Source of the DNA: Pseudomonas sp. Ga0074129 | GTDB taxonomy: Bacteria; Pseudomonadota; Gammaproteobacteria; Pseudomonadales; Pseudomonadaceae | Direction of reading: 5' to 3' | Length of the DNA: 56,323 bases | Assembly: GCA_001465025.1 (NCBI GenBank) | Contig: LNDO01000081.1 | Span: forward strand, 1 to 56,323 | Part shown: positions 37,145 through 45,723 of the stretch, one piece after another | How the letters are laid out: every line of letters begins with the position of its first letter | How positions within the stretch are numbered: the stretch's first letter is position 1 | Program-made: the position numbers and the translations under genes | The notes under the pieces: model-generated | Databases searched by the model: none | What the model was told of the DNA's origin: nothing | What the model saw: the letters and a program-made list of their open reading frames with translations, nothing else

Positions 37145-37852
37145 TCAGAACAGTCGCGCCAGCAAGGCGGTGACTGCTGTTTCCACGCGCAAAATGCGCG
37201 CGCCCAGTTGCACCGGTTGCAGGCCAGCCTCTTGTAGCTTTTCCACTTCGTAGGGAATCCAGCCGCCTTCCGGGCCGATGGCGAGCGTCACGGCCTGCTC
37301 GACAGCGCGTGGGCAGGCCGGGTAGTCGCCGGGATGGCCGACCAGGCCTAGGGTGCCGGCACTTATGGCGGGTAATTGGTCTTCGACAAAGGGCTTGAAG
37401 CGCTTCTCGATGATCACCTCGGGCAACACGGTATCGCGCGCCTGCTCCAGGCCGAGAATCAGCTGCTCGTGAATCGCGGCGGGCTCAAGGAATGGCGTCT
37501 GCCAAAAGCTTTTCTCTACTCGATAGCTGTTCAACAGCACCAGCCGAGGTACGCCCATGCTGCTTACCGTTTGCAGCACACGGCGCAGCATCTTCGGCCT
37601 GGGCAGGGCCAGCAGCAGGGTCAGCGGCAATTTAGCTGGCGGCGGTTGATCGAGTTGTACAGACAGCTCAGCGTGTTCGCTGTCCAGGCTGATGAGCTGG
37701 CCGCTGCCCATCAGGCCATTCAGGCGGCCAACGCGCAGGCTGTCTCCGGCTTCAGCGCGGTGCACCTCAAGCAGGTGTTTGAGCCGGCGACCGCTAAGCC
37801 GCACACGGTCTTCGGCAACAAAGTCGCCGTCTTCGAGGAGCAGCAGGTTCAC
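37145..37852 (-). CDS. rsmE: 16S rRNA m3U1498 methyltransferase RsmE
   Basis: 235-residue SPOUT methyltransferase that modifies U1498 in the decoding region using SAM. N-terminal PUA-like domain ([22 protein letters not shown]) and the trefoil-knot SAM site [17 protein letters not shown] followed by [20 protein letters not shown]. Its ATG overlaps the tatC stop by four bases, so it is the last gene of the tat unit. Confidence 0.95.
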   Translation of the reverse strand: MNLLLLEDGDFVAEDRVRLSGRRLKHLLEVHRAEAGDSLRVGRLNGLMGSGQLISLDSEHAELSVQLDQPPPAKLPLTLLLALPRPKMLRRVLQTVSSMGVPRLVLLNSYRVEKSFWQTPFLEPAAIHEQLILGLEQARDTVLPEVIIEKRFKPFVEDQLPAISAGTLGLVGHPGDYPACPRAVEQAVTLAIGPEGGWIPYEVEKLQEAGLQPVQLGARILRVETAVTALLARLF

Positions 37853-38652
37853 GGTTGCGCAGCGGGTGGCTGGTCGTTTGCCGGCGTATCGCTGTCGGCT
37901 TCATCCACCGACTCTTGCTCATCGCGCCGTTTGACCAGGCTGCCACAGAGCAATCCAGCCTCGAACAGCAGCCACATGGGCACGGCGAGCAGCGTTTGCG
38001 AAAACACGTCCGGCGGCGTCAGCAGCATGCCAACAACAAAACAGCCAACAATTACATAGGGGCGACTTCTGCGCAGGGTGGCGACATCGACTATGCCGAC
38101 CCAGATCAGCAGAAAGGTGGCGATCGGGATTTCAAAGGCCACACCGAAAGCGAAGAACAGGGTCAGTACGAAATCCAGGTACTGACCGATATCGGTCATC
38201 ATCGCCACACCTTCCGGCGTCACGCTGGCGAAGAAGCCGAACATGATCGGAAAGACTACAAAGTAGGCGAACGCCATGCCGGCATAGAACAGCAGGATGC
38301 TGGAGATCAGCAAGGGGATGGCAATGCGCTTTTCATGCTTGTACAGCCCCGGTGCGATAAAACCCCAGATCTGATGCAGGATGATCGGGATGGCCAGAAA
38401 CAGCGACACCATCAATGTCAGTTTGAAGGGCGTCAAAAACGGTGAGGCCACGCCGGTGGCAATCATCGTCGCGCCTTCAGGCAAGTAGGCGCGCAGCGGG
38501 GCGGCGACGAGCGCGTAAATGTCCTGAGAGAAATAGAACAGCCCGGCAAACAGTAGGAACACCGCTGCAACAATACGCAGCAGACGCGTGCGCAGTTCCG
38601 TCAGGTGCGAGATCAGCGGCATTTCCTGATCATGGTCCGGTCGTTGGCTCAT
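37849..38652 (-). CDS. tatC: Twin-arginine translocase subunit TatC
   Basis: 267-residue inner-membrane protein with six helices that recognises the twin-arginine signal peptide. The N-terminal [15 protein letters not shown] box is the family signature, followed by [27 protein letters not shown] and the C-terminal [19 protein letters not shown]. The C-terminal tail is acidic and Pro/Ala-rich. It overlaps tatB and rsmE by four bases each. Confidence 0.97.
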   Translation of the reverse strand: MSQRPDHDQEMPLISHLTELRTRLLRIVAAVFLLFAGLFYFSQDIYALVAAPLRAYLPEGATMIATGVASPFLTPFKLTLMVSLFLAIPIILHQIWGFIAPGLYKHEKRIAIPLLISSILLFYAGMAFAYFVVFPIMFGFFASVTPEGVAMMTDIGQYLDFVLTLFFAFGVAFEIPIATFLLIWVGIVDVATLRRSRPYVIVGCFVVGMLLTPPDVFSQTLLAVPMWLLFEAGLLCGSLVKRRDEQESVDEADSDTPANDQPPAAQP

Positions 38653-39017
38653 GGTAGCGGGCTTTTATCCTGGCTGGTGCTGGTGCTGGTGCTGGTGCTG
38701 GCAGGGACAGCCGGCTCGGCGGCTGGGATGGTTGTGGATGGCGTTTCAGTGGGGCTGCCGAACGGCGCATTGATGCTTTGCTTCATGGCGTTCATTTCCC
38801 GCTCAAGCTCTAGAATCTGCTCGTTATGCAGCTGGCGACGGATTTCATCCGCACCAATCTCACGCTCAACCTCGGCCTTGATGGCGCTGAAGCTGCGCTT
38901 GATCCGGCCAATCCATAAACCTGCCGTGCGCACCGCACCGGGCAGGCGATCGGGCCCGAGCACAATCAGGGCAACGATGCCGACCAGCAGCAGTTCGGTA
39001 AAGCCGATCTCGAACAT
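38649..39017 (-). CDS. tatB: Twin-arginine translocase subunit TatB
   Basis: 122-residue protein: one N-terminal membrane helix ([21 protein letters not shown]), then an amphipathic helix ([28 protein letters not shown]). The C-terminal tail is low complexity, ending in a Ser-Thr repeat encoded by a perfect six-base tandem repeat (38674-38701). The repeat could vary in number without affecting the frame. Confidence 0.94.
   Translation of the reverse strand: MFEIGFTELLLVGIVALIVLGPDRLPGAVRTAGLWIGRIKRSFSAIKAEVEREIGADEIRRQLHNEQILELEREMNAMKQSINAPFGSPTETPSTTIPAAEPAVPASTSTSTSTSQDKSPLP
38674..38701. repeat. Hexanucleotide tandem repeat in tatB
   Basis: 4.7 copies of CTGGTG encoding alternating Ser-Thr near the TatB C terminus. 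Gain or loss of copies keeps the frame. Confidence 0.85.
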
Positions 39018-39020
39018 GGC

Positions 39021-39260
39021 TTAGTCTTTTTTCGCCGGTTCTTCAACCTTGCGGACCTGGGCATCGAAGGTCTGGCCTTTGGGCTCTTCGACCGCCGCCG
39101 CTGGTTTTTCACCTTCGCCGTTGTCCATCGACTTACGGAAACCCTTGATCGCATCGCCAAGGTCAGAACCCAGGCCTTTAAGGCGCTTGGTGCCGAACAG
39201 CATGACCACGATCAGCAGGATGATCAGGAGTTGCCAGATGCTAATGCCACCGAATCCCAT
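39021..39260 (-). CDS. tatA: Twin-arginine translocase subunit TatA
   Basis: 79-residue pore-forming subunit: [38 protein letters not shown] is the single membrane helix, FGTKRL hinge and amphipathic helix, followed by a short acidic tail. It is the first tat gene, 3 bases before tatB, with 27 bases between it and hisE. Confidence 0.96.
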   Translation of the reverse strand: MGFGGISIWQLLIILLIVVMLFGTKRLKGLGSDLGDAIKGFRKSMDNGEGEKPAAAVEEPKGQTFDAQVRKVEEPAKKD

Positions 39261-39287
39261 AATGCGTACTCCGTAGTAAAGGGTTGA

Positions 39288-39635
39288 TCAGTCTTGTGAG
39301 CGTGCGGCTTTTTCCGCATGCCCGGAGAGGCCAAAGCGCCGGTCCAGTTCGTCCAATACCGCCTGTGGATGCTGGCCGAGGGCGGCAAGCATAACCAGGC
39401 TGTGGAACCACAGGTCGGCGGTTTCGTAAATTACATCGCTGCAGTCACCGCTGACGGCAGCATCTTTGGCGGCGAGAATGGTTTCTACCGATTCCTCACC
39501 GACCTTTTCCAGAATCTTGTTCAAACCCTTGTGGTAAAGGCTGGCGACATAGGAGCTGTCGGCGGCCGCGCCTTTGCGCGACTCCAGCACTTCGGCCAGG
39601 CGGCTCAGGGTATCAGTCATGGCCGAATCACTCAT
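39288..39635 (-). CDS. hisE: Phosphoribosyl-ATP pyrophosphatase
   Basis: 115-residue MazG-like all-helical enzyme for the second step of histidine synthesis. Seen: [17 protein letters not shown] and [15 protein letters not shown], carrying the acidic metal ligands. ATG 39635 is preceded by AGGA and overlaps hisI by eight bases; an in-frame ATG at 39620 is also possible. Confidence 0.94.
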   Translation of the reverse strand: MSDSAMTDTLSRLAEVLESRKGAAADSSYVASLYHKGLNKILEKVGEESVETILAAKDAAVSGDCSDVIYETADLWFHSLVMLAALGQHPQAVLDELDRRFGLSGHAEKAARSQD

Positions 39636-40029
39636 GGTTATGTCCTGCTGCGTAGATGGCATGCGGATCTTTCAGCACCGCCTCGACAGTTTTCCACGCA
39701 CCGTTCTCGAACACCCGGTAGAAGCAACTTTCGCGACCGGTGTGGCAGGCGATGCCGCCTATTTGTTCGACGATCAGGATGATCACGTCGGCGTCACAGT
39801 CCAAGCGCATTTCATGCAGCTTCTGCACATGGCCGGATTCTTCACCTTTGCGCCAGAGTTTGCCGCGTGAGCGCGACCAGTAGATGGCGCGCTGCTCGCT
39901 GGCGGTCAGTGCCAGGGCTTCGCTGTTCATCCAGGCCATCATCAGGATGCGGCCGGTTTTATAGTCTTGGGCGATGGCCGGCACCAAGCCGTCCGCGTTC
40001 CAGTTGATTTCGTCGAGCCAGTCAGTCAT
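39628..40029 (-). CDS. hisI: Phosphoribosyl-AMP cyclohydrolase
   Basis: 133-residue metalloenzyme for the third step of histidine synthesis, opening the purine ring of PR-AMP. The motif [16 protein letters not shown], the acidic [11 protein letters not shown] and the cysteine region [12 protein letters not shown] are all present. It sits just ahead of hisE; the two activities are separate proteins here, unlike the fused enteric HisIE. Confidence 0.96.
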   Translation of the reverse strand: MTDWLDEINWNADGLVPAIAQDYKTGRILMMAWMNSEALALTASEQRAIYWSRSRGKLWRKGEESGHVQKLHEMRLDCDADVIILIVEQIGGIACHTGRESCFYRVFENGAWKTVEAVLKDPHAIYAAGHNHE

Positions 40030-40096
40030 TGCAGTGTCCGCCCATCTCGGGCTGTTTGATTCATAAAGCCAGTGTGCCAGTGCGCACCGAGTGTGG

Positions 40097-41686
40097 CTAT
40101 CGGCGCAGTACCAAGTAGAGCCCGCCGGCCAGCATCAGCCAGCTCGGCCAGGCGATCAGGCTGAGCAGCAAACCTTGGCTGGCAGCACCGCCAATCAGCG
40201 CTGCACCAAGTAGCCGTGCGGGCCACTGATGGCTGGCGGTCGGCGTTGGCGAGCTGTTGGTTGGTTGTTGGTTGAGGCGTTCCAGCGTTTCGCGGGCGAT
40301 TTGCGACAGGTGTGGCACTTGTTCGGCTTGCAATTGCAGGTTGCGCAGCAGGTGCAGCGGGCTGATGCGTTCACGCATCCAGCGCTCAAGAAAAGGCTGT
40401 GCGGTGCTCCACAGGTCCAGGTCCGGATACAGCTGGCGGCCCAGGCCTTCGATATTCAGCAGGGTTTTCTGTAGCAGTACCAGTTGCGGCTGCACTTCCA
40501 TGTTGAAGCGTCGCGCGGTCTGGAACAGGCGCAGCAGCACTTGGCCGAAGGAGATATCTTTCAGCGGCTTTTCGAAGATCGGTTCGCACACCGTGCGGAT
40601 GGCCGCCTCAAAATCATTGATCTTTGTTTCTGCGGGCACCCAACCGGAGTCGATGTGCAGTTGCGCCACGCGGCGGTAATCGCGTTTGAAAAAGGCGATC
40701 AAGTTGCGCGCCAGGTAGTCCTGATCTTCGGCAGTGAGGCTGCCGATGATGCCGCAGTCGATGGCGATGTATTGCGGGTCCCAGGGGGTGCGGGTGCTGA
40801 CAAAGATATTGCCGGGGTGCATGTCAGCATGGAAAAAACTGTCGCGGAACACCTGCGTGAAGAAGATCTCCACGCCGCGTTCGGCCAGTTTTTTCATATC
40901 CGTGCGTTGGTCGGCCAGCGTCGCCAGGTCGGTGACCTGAATGCCATAGATGCGCTCCATCACCAGCACTTTCGGCCTGCACAGGTCCCAGTAAACTTGC
41001 GGCACATACAGCAGCGGCGAACCGTCGAAGTTGCGGCGCAACTGGCTGGCATTGGCCGCTTCGCGCAGCAGGTCGAGTTCGTCGTAAATGGTTTTCTCGT
41101 AGTCGCTGACCACTTCCACCGGGTGCAGGCGACGGGCGTCGGCGGAGGCGCGCTCGGCCAGTTTGGCCAGCAGGAACAGCCAGGCGATGTCCTGTGCAAT
41201 CACCGGCTCAAGCCCGGGGCGGATGACCTTGACCACCACTTCTTCGCCGCTTTTCAGCTGCGCGGCATGCACTTGTGCCACTGAGGCTGACGCCAGTGGC
41301 AGGGCATCAAAACGGGCAAACACCTCTTCGACCTTGGCTCCCAGTTGCGCCTCGATCAGCGCCTGGGCTTTGGCCGGGTCAAAGGGCGGTACTTGGTCTT
41401 GCAGCTTGGCCAGCTCATCGGCGATATCCAGCGGCAGCAGGTCGCGGCGGGTGGAGAGTACCTGACCGAATTTGATGAAAATCGGCCCCAGTTCTTCCAG
41501 CGCCAAACGCAGGCGCGCACCACGCGACAAGGTTGACGCCTTACGCGGCAGCCAGCGCCAAGGCAGGGCATAGCGCAGCAGGCTGGCCCAAAACGGCAGC
41601 GGCAGGTTGAACAGCAAATCATCCAGTTGGTAGCGAATCACCACGCGCTGGATACGCAGCAGACGACGAACGGCAAGCAGCTTCAT
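40097..41686 (-). CDS. ubiB: Ubiquinone biosynthesis protein UbiB (ABC1/ADCK kinase-like)
   Basis: 529-residue UbiB. The KxGQ motif lies in [16 protein letters not shown], followed by the Ala-rich loop [23 protein letters not shown], the catalytic-loop [12 protein letters not shown] and the metal site [10 protein letters not shown]. Two C-terminal membrane helices ([37 protein letters not shown]) anchor it. It supports CoQ assembly by an ATPase activity. It overlaps ubiJ by four bases. Confidence 0.96.
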   Translation of the reverse strand: MKLLAVRRLLRIQRVVIRYQLDDLLFNLPLPFWASLLRYALPWRWLPRKASTLSRGARLRLALEELGPIFIKFGQVLSTRRDLLPLDIADELAKLQDQVPPFDPAKAQALIEAQLGAKVEEVFARFDALPLASASVAQVHAAQLKSGEEVVVKVIRPGLEPVIAQDIAWLFLLAKLAERASADARRLHPVEVVSDYEKTIYDELDLLREAANASQLRRNFDGSPLLYVPQVYWDLCRPKVLVMERIYGIQVTDLATLADQRTDMKKLAERGVEIFFTQVFRDSFFHADMHPGNIFVSTRTPWDPQYIAIDCGIIGSLTAEDQDYLARNLIAFFKRDYRRVAQLHIDSGWVPAETKINDFEAAIRTVCEPIFEKPLKDISFGQVLLRLFQTARRFNMEVQPQLVLLQKTLLNIEGLGRQLYPDLDLWSTAQPFLERWMRERISPLHLLRNLQLQAEQVPHLSQIARETLERLNQQPTNSSPTPTASHQWPARLLGAALIGGAASQGLLLSLIAWPSWLMLAGGLYLVLRR

Positions 41687-42300
41687 GCAGTGGGCTTATG
41701 GCGTTGGGCGAGGCGCTCGATGCGCGCGTCGAGGCGGTCAAGGGACAGTTTTAGCTGATCCAGTTCGGCAAAGCGCGCATCGGCTTCGCGCTGGCCAACC
41801 AGGCTGCGGGATTCTTCGCTGAGGTAGTCCGCCAGGTTCAGGCGCAGGCTGTCGAGGGTCTGGCTGGTCCAACTCACGCGGCTGCGCAGATGACCACTCA
41901 GCAGTTGACTGCCAACGGGGCCAAGCCAGCGCGCCAGTTCATATTCCCAGTCCAGTTCCAGGTCCTGAAGAATGCCGGCAAGTGCCAAGAGTGCCGCGCT
42001 GTCACCGTCCAGGCTGACCTCGGGGCTGTGCAGGATGCTGGTTTTGTCCTTGCTGGTGGCCAGTCGTAGCAGGCTCGCGGCCGGTGCGCGCAGGTGGCAA
42101 TCCGCTTCGCCTGCCCATTGGGCCGCCAGTTGCAAACCGCTGGCGCTGGGCAGAATAAACAGCTGCAGATTTGGCGCGAGGCATTCCACGGCAATCACCT
42201 GGCCACTCAAACGGGCCAGGCGCGGTAACGCGGTGCTGTCCATCGCCAGTACGCGATTAAGGCCGAGTTCGACCCCGGCCAGCAGCCCAGTGAGGAGCAT
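41683..42300 (-). CDS. ubiJ: Ubiquinone biosynthesis accessory factor UbiJ (SCP2 domain)
   Basis: 205-residue lipid-binding accessory protein. N-terminal SCP2/sterol-carrier domain (LIVEL-type strand [16 protein letters not shown]) and a C-terminal coiled coil ([25 protein letters not shown]). It binds ubiquinone precursors together with UbiK. The ubiE-ubiJ-ubiB order is the usual one. One-base overlap with ubiE. Confidence 0.93.
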   Translation of the reverse strand: MLLTGLLAGVELGLNRVLAMDSTALPRLARLSGQVIAVECLAPNLQLFILPSASGLQLAAQWAGEADCHLRAPAASLLRLATSKDKTSILHSPEVSLDGDSAALLALAGILQDLELDWEYELARWLGPVGSQLLSGHLRSRVSWTSQTLDSLRLNLADYLSEESRSLVGQREADARFAELDQLKLSLDRLDARIERLAQRHKPTA

Positions 42301-43070
42301 CAGGGCTTGATGCCGCGGTGCAGGGCAACAATACCGCCCGTCATGTTGTGGAAGGTCACGCGCTCGAAACCGGCTTCCACCATCATGGCCTTGAGGGTGT
42401 TCTGATCCGGGTGCATGCGGATCGACTCAGCCAGGTAGCGGTAGCTTTCGGCATCATTGGTGATCAGCTTGCCAGCCAGTGGCATGAACTTGAACGAGTA
42501 GGCATCGTAGAACTTCGACAGCAGCGGGCTGGAGGGTTTGGAAAACTCCAGGATCAGCAAGCGACCGCCGGGCTTGAGCACGCGCAGCATCGAGCGGATG
42601 GCGTCTTCCTTGTGCGTGACGTTACGCAGACCAAACGCGATGGTCACCACATCGAAATGGTTGTCCGGGAACGGCAGCTTTTCCGCATCGGCTTGAACGA
42701 ATTTGACGTTGCCCGCGACGCCCTTATCGAGCAGGCGGTCGCGGCCGACCTTGAGCATCGACTCGTTGATGTCGGCGAGGATGACTTCGCCGGTCGGCCC
42801 AACCAGGCTGGAAAACTTGCGCGTCAGATCGCCCGTGCCCCCCGCAATGTCCAGCACCCGGTTGCCCGCGCGCACGCCCGACAACTCGATGGTGAAGCGC
42901 TTCCACAGGCGATGCATGCCGCCGGACAACACATCATTCATCAGGTCGTATTTGGCCGCTACCGAGTGGAACACTTCGGCGACTTTTTCCGCCTTCTGGC
43001 TTTCCGGCACACTCTGGAAGCCAAAGTGCGTGGTGGGTTCGCTGTCGTTGCTGTTGCGCGGGTCGTTCAT
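42300..43070 (-). CDS. ubiE: Ubiquinone/menaquinone C-methyltransferase UbiE
   Basis: 256-residue class I SAM methyltransferase acting on demethoxyubiquinol. Seen: N-terminal [31 protein letters not shown], motif [17 protein letters not shown], and [24 protein letters not shown]. First gene of the ubi unit, with 175 bases before the divergent PHA-system gene. Confidence 0.97.
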   Translation of the reverse strand: MNDPRNSNDSEPTTHFGFQSVPESQKAEKVAEVFHSVAAKYDLMNDVLSGGMHRLWKRFTIELSGVRAGNRVLDIAGGTGDLTRKFSSLVGPTGEVILADINESMLKVGRDRLLDKGVAGNVKFVQADAEKLPFPDNHFDVVTIAFGLRNVTHKEDAIRSMLRVLKPGGRLLILEFSKPSSPLLSKFYDAYSFKFMPLAGKLITNDAESYRYLAESIRMHPDQNTLKAMMVEAGFERVTFHNMTGGIVALHRGIKP

Positions 43071-43245
43071 CTTGGCCTTTCCTGAAGCACGGAGGCTGCG
43101 CCTAAAGTGGCGGCCATTCTAAACCTAAAAACTGCTCGCGGCTGCAAACCGTAAGTGCTAAGTCCACGCGTTAAGACTGTGCATGCGCAGGGCTTGCTAT
43201 AGTCTCGCGACTTAAGGTCGCAGTTAACTGGCGAGGAGAAAGGCC

Positions 43246-43524
43246 ATGGCCAAAATCAACATCGAACGTCCACATAACCTCGGTCGCGAAGTAGCTCGGG
43301 AGAAAGCCGAGCAATTGGCCGAGCGTTTGGCGCGTGAGTATGACGTGCGCTACCGCTGGAATGGCGACACCCTTGAGTTCAAGCGCAGCGGTGCCGACGG
43401 GCGTATTGATGTACGTGACGACAGTGTGCGTGTGCAGCTCAGCCTGGGCTTATTACTGTCGGCCATGAGCAGCAGCATCAAGCGCGAGATAGAAGAGGTG
43501 CTGGATAAAAACCTGCAGGCGTGA
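43246..43524 (+). CDS. Polyhydroxyalkanoic acid system family protein
   Basis: 92-residue small protein of the PHA_gran_rgn (TIGR02610) type, found next to pha loci in Pseudomonas. Seen: NLGREVAREKAEQLAERLAREYDVRYRWNGDTLEFKRSGADGRIDV. It is predicted to be a small alpha-beta protein; the function is unknown. GAGGAGA precedes the ATG. A -10-like TATAGT lies at 43198-43203. Confidence 0.85.
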   Translation: MAKINIERPHNLGREVAREKAEQLAERLAREYDVRYRWNGDTLEFKRSGADGRIDVRDDSVRVQLSLGLLLSAMSSSIKREIEEVLDKNLQA

Positions 43525-43532
43525 GCCGACTT

Positions 43533-43704
43533 TTAAAACGGCTCCTGGTGTTTTTTTATGGCCTGCCATCCTTGGCGGCCACCCTGCGGGCCGTTGCTGC
43601 GCAATGTTAAAAACTGCTCCAGGTAGTTTTTGATGGCCTGCCATCCCTGGCGGCCTCCCTGCGGGCCGTTGCTACGCAACGTTAAAAACTGCTCCAGGCA
43701 GTTT
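43533..43704. repeat. Tandem repeat of terminator-like hairpins
   Basis: Two full units of 74 and 75 bases (starting at 43533 and 43607) and a third partial unit from 43682. Each begins TTAAAA, carries the hairpin AAAACTGC-TCCAG-GCAGTTTT (degraded in the first unit), and continues with a GC-rich spacer (GGCCTGCCATCC..GGCGGCC..CTGCGGGCCGTTGCT) that can fold on its own. The last copy is an intrinsic terminator with T6. It separates the PHA-system gene from phaI. Confidence 0.85.
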
Positions 43705-43712
43705 TTTCTTAC

Positions 43713-43758
43713 GCTTAGTATGCGGTTTCTAATTTTCATCGATACCGTGTACCTAAGC
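43713..43758. promoter_or_regulatory. Inverted repeat upstream of phaI, candidate PhaD operator
   Basis: Imperfect arms GCTTAGTATGCGG and CCGTGTACCTAAGC with a 19-base spacer. The core GCTTA is shared with a perfect palindrome upstream of phaD (45668-45679). PhaD is known to regulate phaI in other pseudomonads; that this is the site is inference. Confidence 0.4.
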
Positions 43759-43805
43759 CTGCATTCCGTGGGCGTTTCCTCGAAACATTTAGAGTGAGGT
43801 GCACC

Positions 43806-44246
43806 ATGTCGAAAGTTGCCGTTAAGAAGAAAGTCGTCGTTGAAGAAACCAGCAGCGTGCTGAGCGACGCCAAAATCTACGCCCGCAAAATTTACTTGGC
43901 TGGCCTGGGCGCATACGCCAAAGCCGGTCAGGAAGGTTCCGAGTACTTCAAGTCGCTGGTTAAGAGCGGTGAAGGCGTCGAGAAGCAAGGTAAAAAGCTG
44001 GTCAACGAACAAGTTGAAGCGGCTAACAGCCAAATCGATAGCGTTAAAACCACTGTGACCAGCAACGTCAACAGCGTGAAAGGCAAGGTTGAAGTGCAAC
44101 TCGACAAAATCGAGAAGGCTTTCGATAACCGTGTTGCCAGCGCGCTGAACCGTCTGGGCATCCCGTCCAAGCAAGACGTTGAAGTACTGTCTGCTAAGCT
44201 GGATGAGCTGAGCGCGTTGCTCGAGCACGTCGCGCGTACCAAATAA
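43806..44246 (+). CDS. phaI: PHA granule-associated phasin PhaI
   Basis: 146-residue phasin that coats polyhydroxyalkanoate granules. Seen: DAKIYARKIYLAGLGAYAKAGQEGSEYFKSLVKSGE at the N terminus, then a long amphipathic helix to the C terminus. ATG 43806 is preceded by GAGGTG. The N-terminal domain is paralogous to PhaF. It is followed 11 bases later by phaF. Confidence 0.93.
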   Translation: MSKVAVKKKVVVEETSSVLSDAKIYARKIYLAGLGAYAKAGQEGSEYFKSLVKSGEGVEKQGKKLVNEQVEAANSQIDSVKTTVTSNVNSVKGKVEVQLDKIEKAFDNRVASALNRLGIPSKQDVEVLSAKLDELSALLEHVARTK

Positions 44247-44257
44247 GGAGAGCTGGA

Positions 44258-44977
44258 ATGGCTGTCAAAAAGAAAACTGAAAAACAAACCACTACCTGGG
44301 TTGGCGAAGTAGAAAAATACTCGCGTCAGATCTGGCTGGCCGGTTTGGGTGCCTACTCTAAAGTCAGCAAGGACGGCACTAAGCTGTTCGACACGCTGGT
44401 TAAAGATGGCGAAAAAGCTGAGAAGCTGGCCAAGACCGAAGTCGACAAACAAGTGGGCGCTGTGAAGTCCACCGTTGAGTCGAAAGTAGACTCCGCCAAG
44501 TCGAAAGTGGATGAAGTTAAAGACAAGGCGATCGGCAAGTGGGGCGAGTTGGAAGAAGCCTTCGACAAGCGTCTGAACAATGCCATTTCGCGTCTCGGTG
44601 TACCGAGCCGCAACGAAGTGAAAGCGCTCAACGCCAAGGTTGAAAGCCTGACCAAGCAGATCGAGCAGTTGACCGGTGTATCGGTTAAATCGGTTAAGCC
44701 AGCTGTCAAAAAGGTAGCTGCTAAGCCTGCTGCTGTTAAGCCAGCGGCTAAAGCGGCTGCTAAGCCCGCTGCCAAACCAGCCGTTAAAGCGGTTGCCAAA
44801 CCAGCCGCTAAGCCTGCTGCCAAGCCAGCGGCAAAACCTGCTGTTAAAGCCGCTGCCAAGCCTGCACCGGCTAAGCCAGCTGCCAAAGCAGCAGCGCCTG
44901 CCGCTGCTGCTCCAGTAGCAGCACCTGCTGCCGCTCCGGCCGCTGTTGCTCCGGCTGCACCTGCTACCCAGTCTTAA
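44258..44977 (+). CDS. phaF: PHA granule-associated protein PhaF (phasin with histone-like tail)
   Basis: 239-residue bifunctional phasin. The N-terminal half (about 1-140) is phasin-like, matching PhaI (YSRQIWLAGLGAYSKVSKDGTKLFDTLVKDGE), with a leucine-zipper-like helix at about 118-140. The C-terminal half is built of AAKPAAKP and KPAVKA repeats like a histone H1 tail, then an Ala/Pro-rich end. It links granules to the nucleoid and helps segregate them at division. The repeats also appear in the DNA (44700-44970). Confidence 0.96.
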   Translation: MAVKKKTEKQTTTWVGEVEKYSRQIWLAGLGAYSKVSKDGTKLFDTLVKDGEKAEKLAKTEVDKQVGAVKSTVESKVDSAKSKVDEVKDKAIGKWGELEEAFDKRLNNAISRLGVPSRNEVKALNAKVESLTKQIEQLTGVSVKSVKPAVKKVAAKPAAVKPAAKAAAKPAAKPAVKAVAKPAAKPAAKPAAKPAVKAAAKPAPAKPAAKAAAPAAAAPVAAPAAAPAAVAPAAPATQS

Positions 44978-44985
44978 GACGCTTA

Positions 44986-45032
44986 GCAGAAACGCAAACG
45001 CCCAGCCTAGTGCTGGGCGTTTGCGTTTCTGC
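44986..45032. terminator. Bidirectional terminator between phaF and phaD
   Basis: Perfect 21-base-pair inverted repeat with a CTAGT loop. It serves both the plus-strand phaIF and the minus-strand phaC1ZC2D units, whose ends face each other here. phaD ends 2 bases beyond it. Confidence 0.92.
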
Positions 45033-45034
45033 GA

Positions 45035-45649
45035 TCAGTCTTCCAGATAGCGTCGGGCCAGATGCTCGGCAGCGTGCCGTGGTTCGTCTGTCAGGTGCGG
45101 AGCCACCAGCATCATCACTTGGTACACCACCAGGCGACTTTCGCCTTCACGCCCCAGGATGCGTTGGTAGTCGAGAGAAAACAGCAACGTGAGAGTTATC
45201 TGCTCAACCAGCTGGCCCAGCGATTGGGTGTCACTGCGCAATTGACCGTCAATTTGTAGTTGCGCCAGCAGTTCGGCCAAGGCGCGTTTGAGGTTGTTAA
45301 GCCAGTGACGCATGCCGCGTTCCAGCTTGGGCAGGCGGCTGGTCAGGTTGGACAAGTCCTGGAACAGAAAACGATAGTGCGCCAAGCGCTCGACAATCAG
45401 GTGCAGGAACAACCAGTAATCTTCCACACCCAGTTGCGCATCATCGGGTGGTGATAGCAGCGGGGCGAGTTCACCCTGAAAGCGCTCGAACAACCCGAGG
45501 ATCAAGGGCTCTTTGCCGTGGAAGTGGTAGTAGAGGTTGCCAGGGCTAATGCCGAGTTCGTTGGCAATTTCCAATGTGGATACATTGGGCTCGCCCTTCT
45601 GATTGAACAGGAGCAGGGCACATTCAAGGATTCTGTCGCGGGTTTTCAT
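45035..45649 (-). CDS. phaD: TetR-family regulator PhaD
   Basis: 204-residue regulator: N-terminal helix-turn-helix (RILECALLLFNQKGEPNVSTLEIANELGISPGNLYYHFHGKEPLI), then an all-helical ligand domain. PhaD activates the pha promoters with an acyl-CoA-type ligand in other Pseudomonas. It is the last gene of the minus-strand pha unit. Confidence 0.94.
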   Translation of the reverse strand: MKTRDRILECALLLFNQKGEPNVSTLEIANELGISPGNLYYHFHGKEPLILGLFERFQGELAPLLSPPDDAQLGVEDYWLFLHLIVERLAHYRFLFQDLSNLTSRLPKLERGMRHWLNNLKRALAELLAQLQIDGQLRSDTQSLGQLVEQITLTLLFSLDYQRILGREGESRLVVYQVMMLVAPHLTDEPRHAAEHLARRYLED

Positions 45650-45667
45650 CCGGTCTTCTTATTTTGT

Positions 45668-45679
45668 CCGCTTAAGCGG
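45668..45679. promoter_or_regulatory. Perfect palindrome upstream of phaD
   Basis: CCGCTTAAGCGG, 19 bases before the phaD ATG. It could be a PhaD site (compare 43713-43758) or a local restriction-like palindrome. A separate hairpin (GCGGACC / GGTCTGC) lies at 45689-45709, without a T-run. Confidence 0.35.
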
Positions 45680-45723
45680 TTATCCATGGCGGACCGTAAG
45701 GCGGTCTGCCGTTCTGAATTCAA

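Noticed and set aside
43533-43704. Possible CRISPR-like array
   Set aside because: The whole 75-base unit repeats including the linker, so there are no unique spacers; no cas gene nearby.
44700-44970. DNA tandem repeat in phaF as a separate element
   Set aside because: It is the coding of the histone-like AAKPAAKP tail, explained by the protein.
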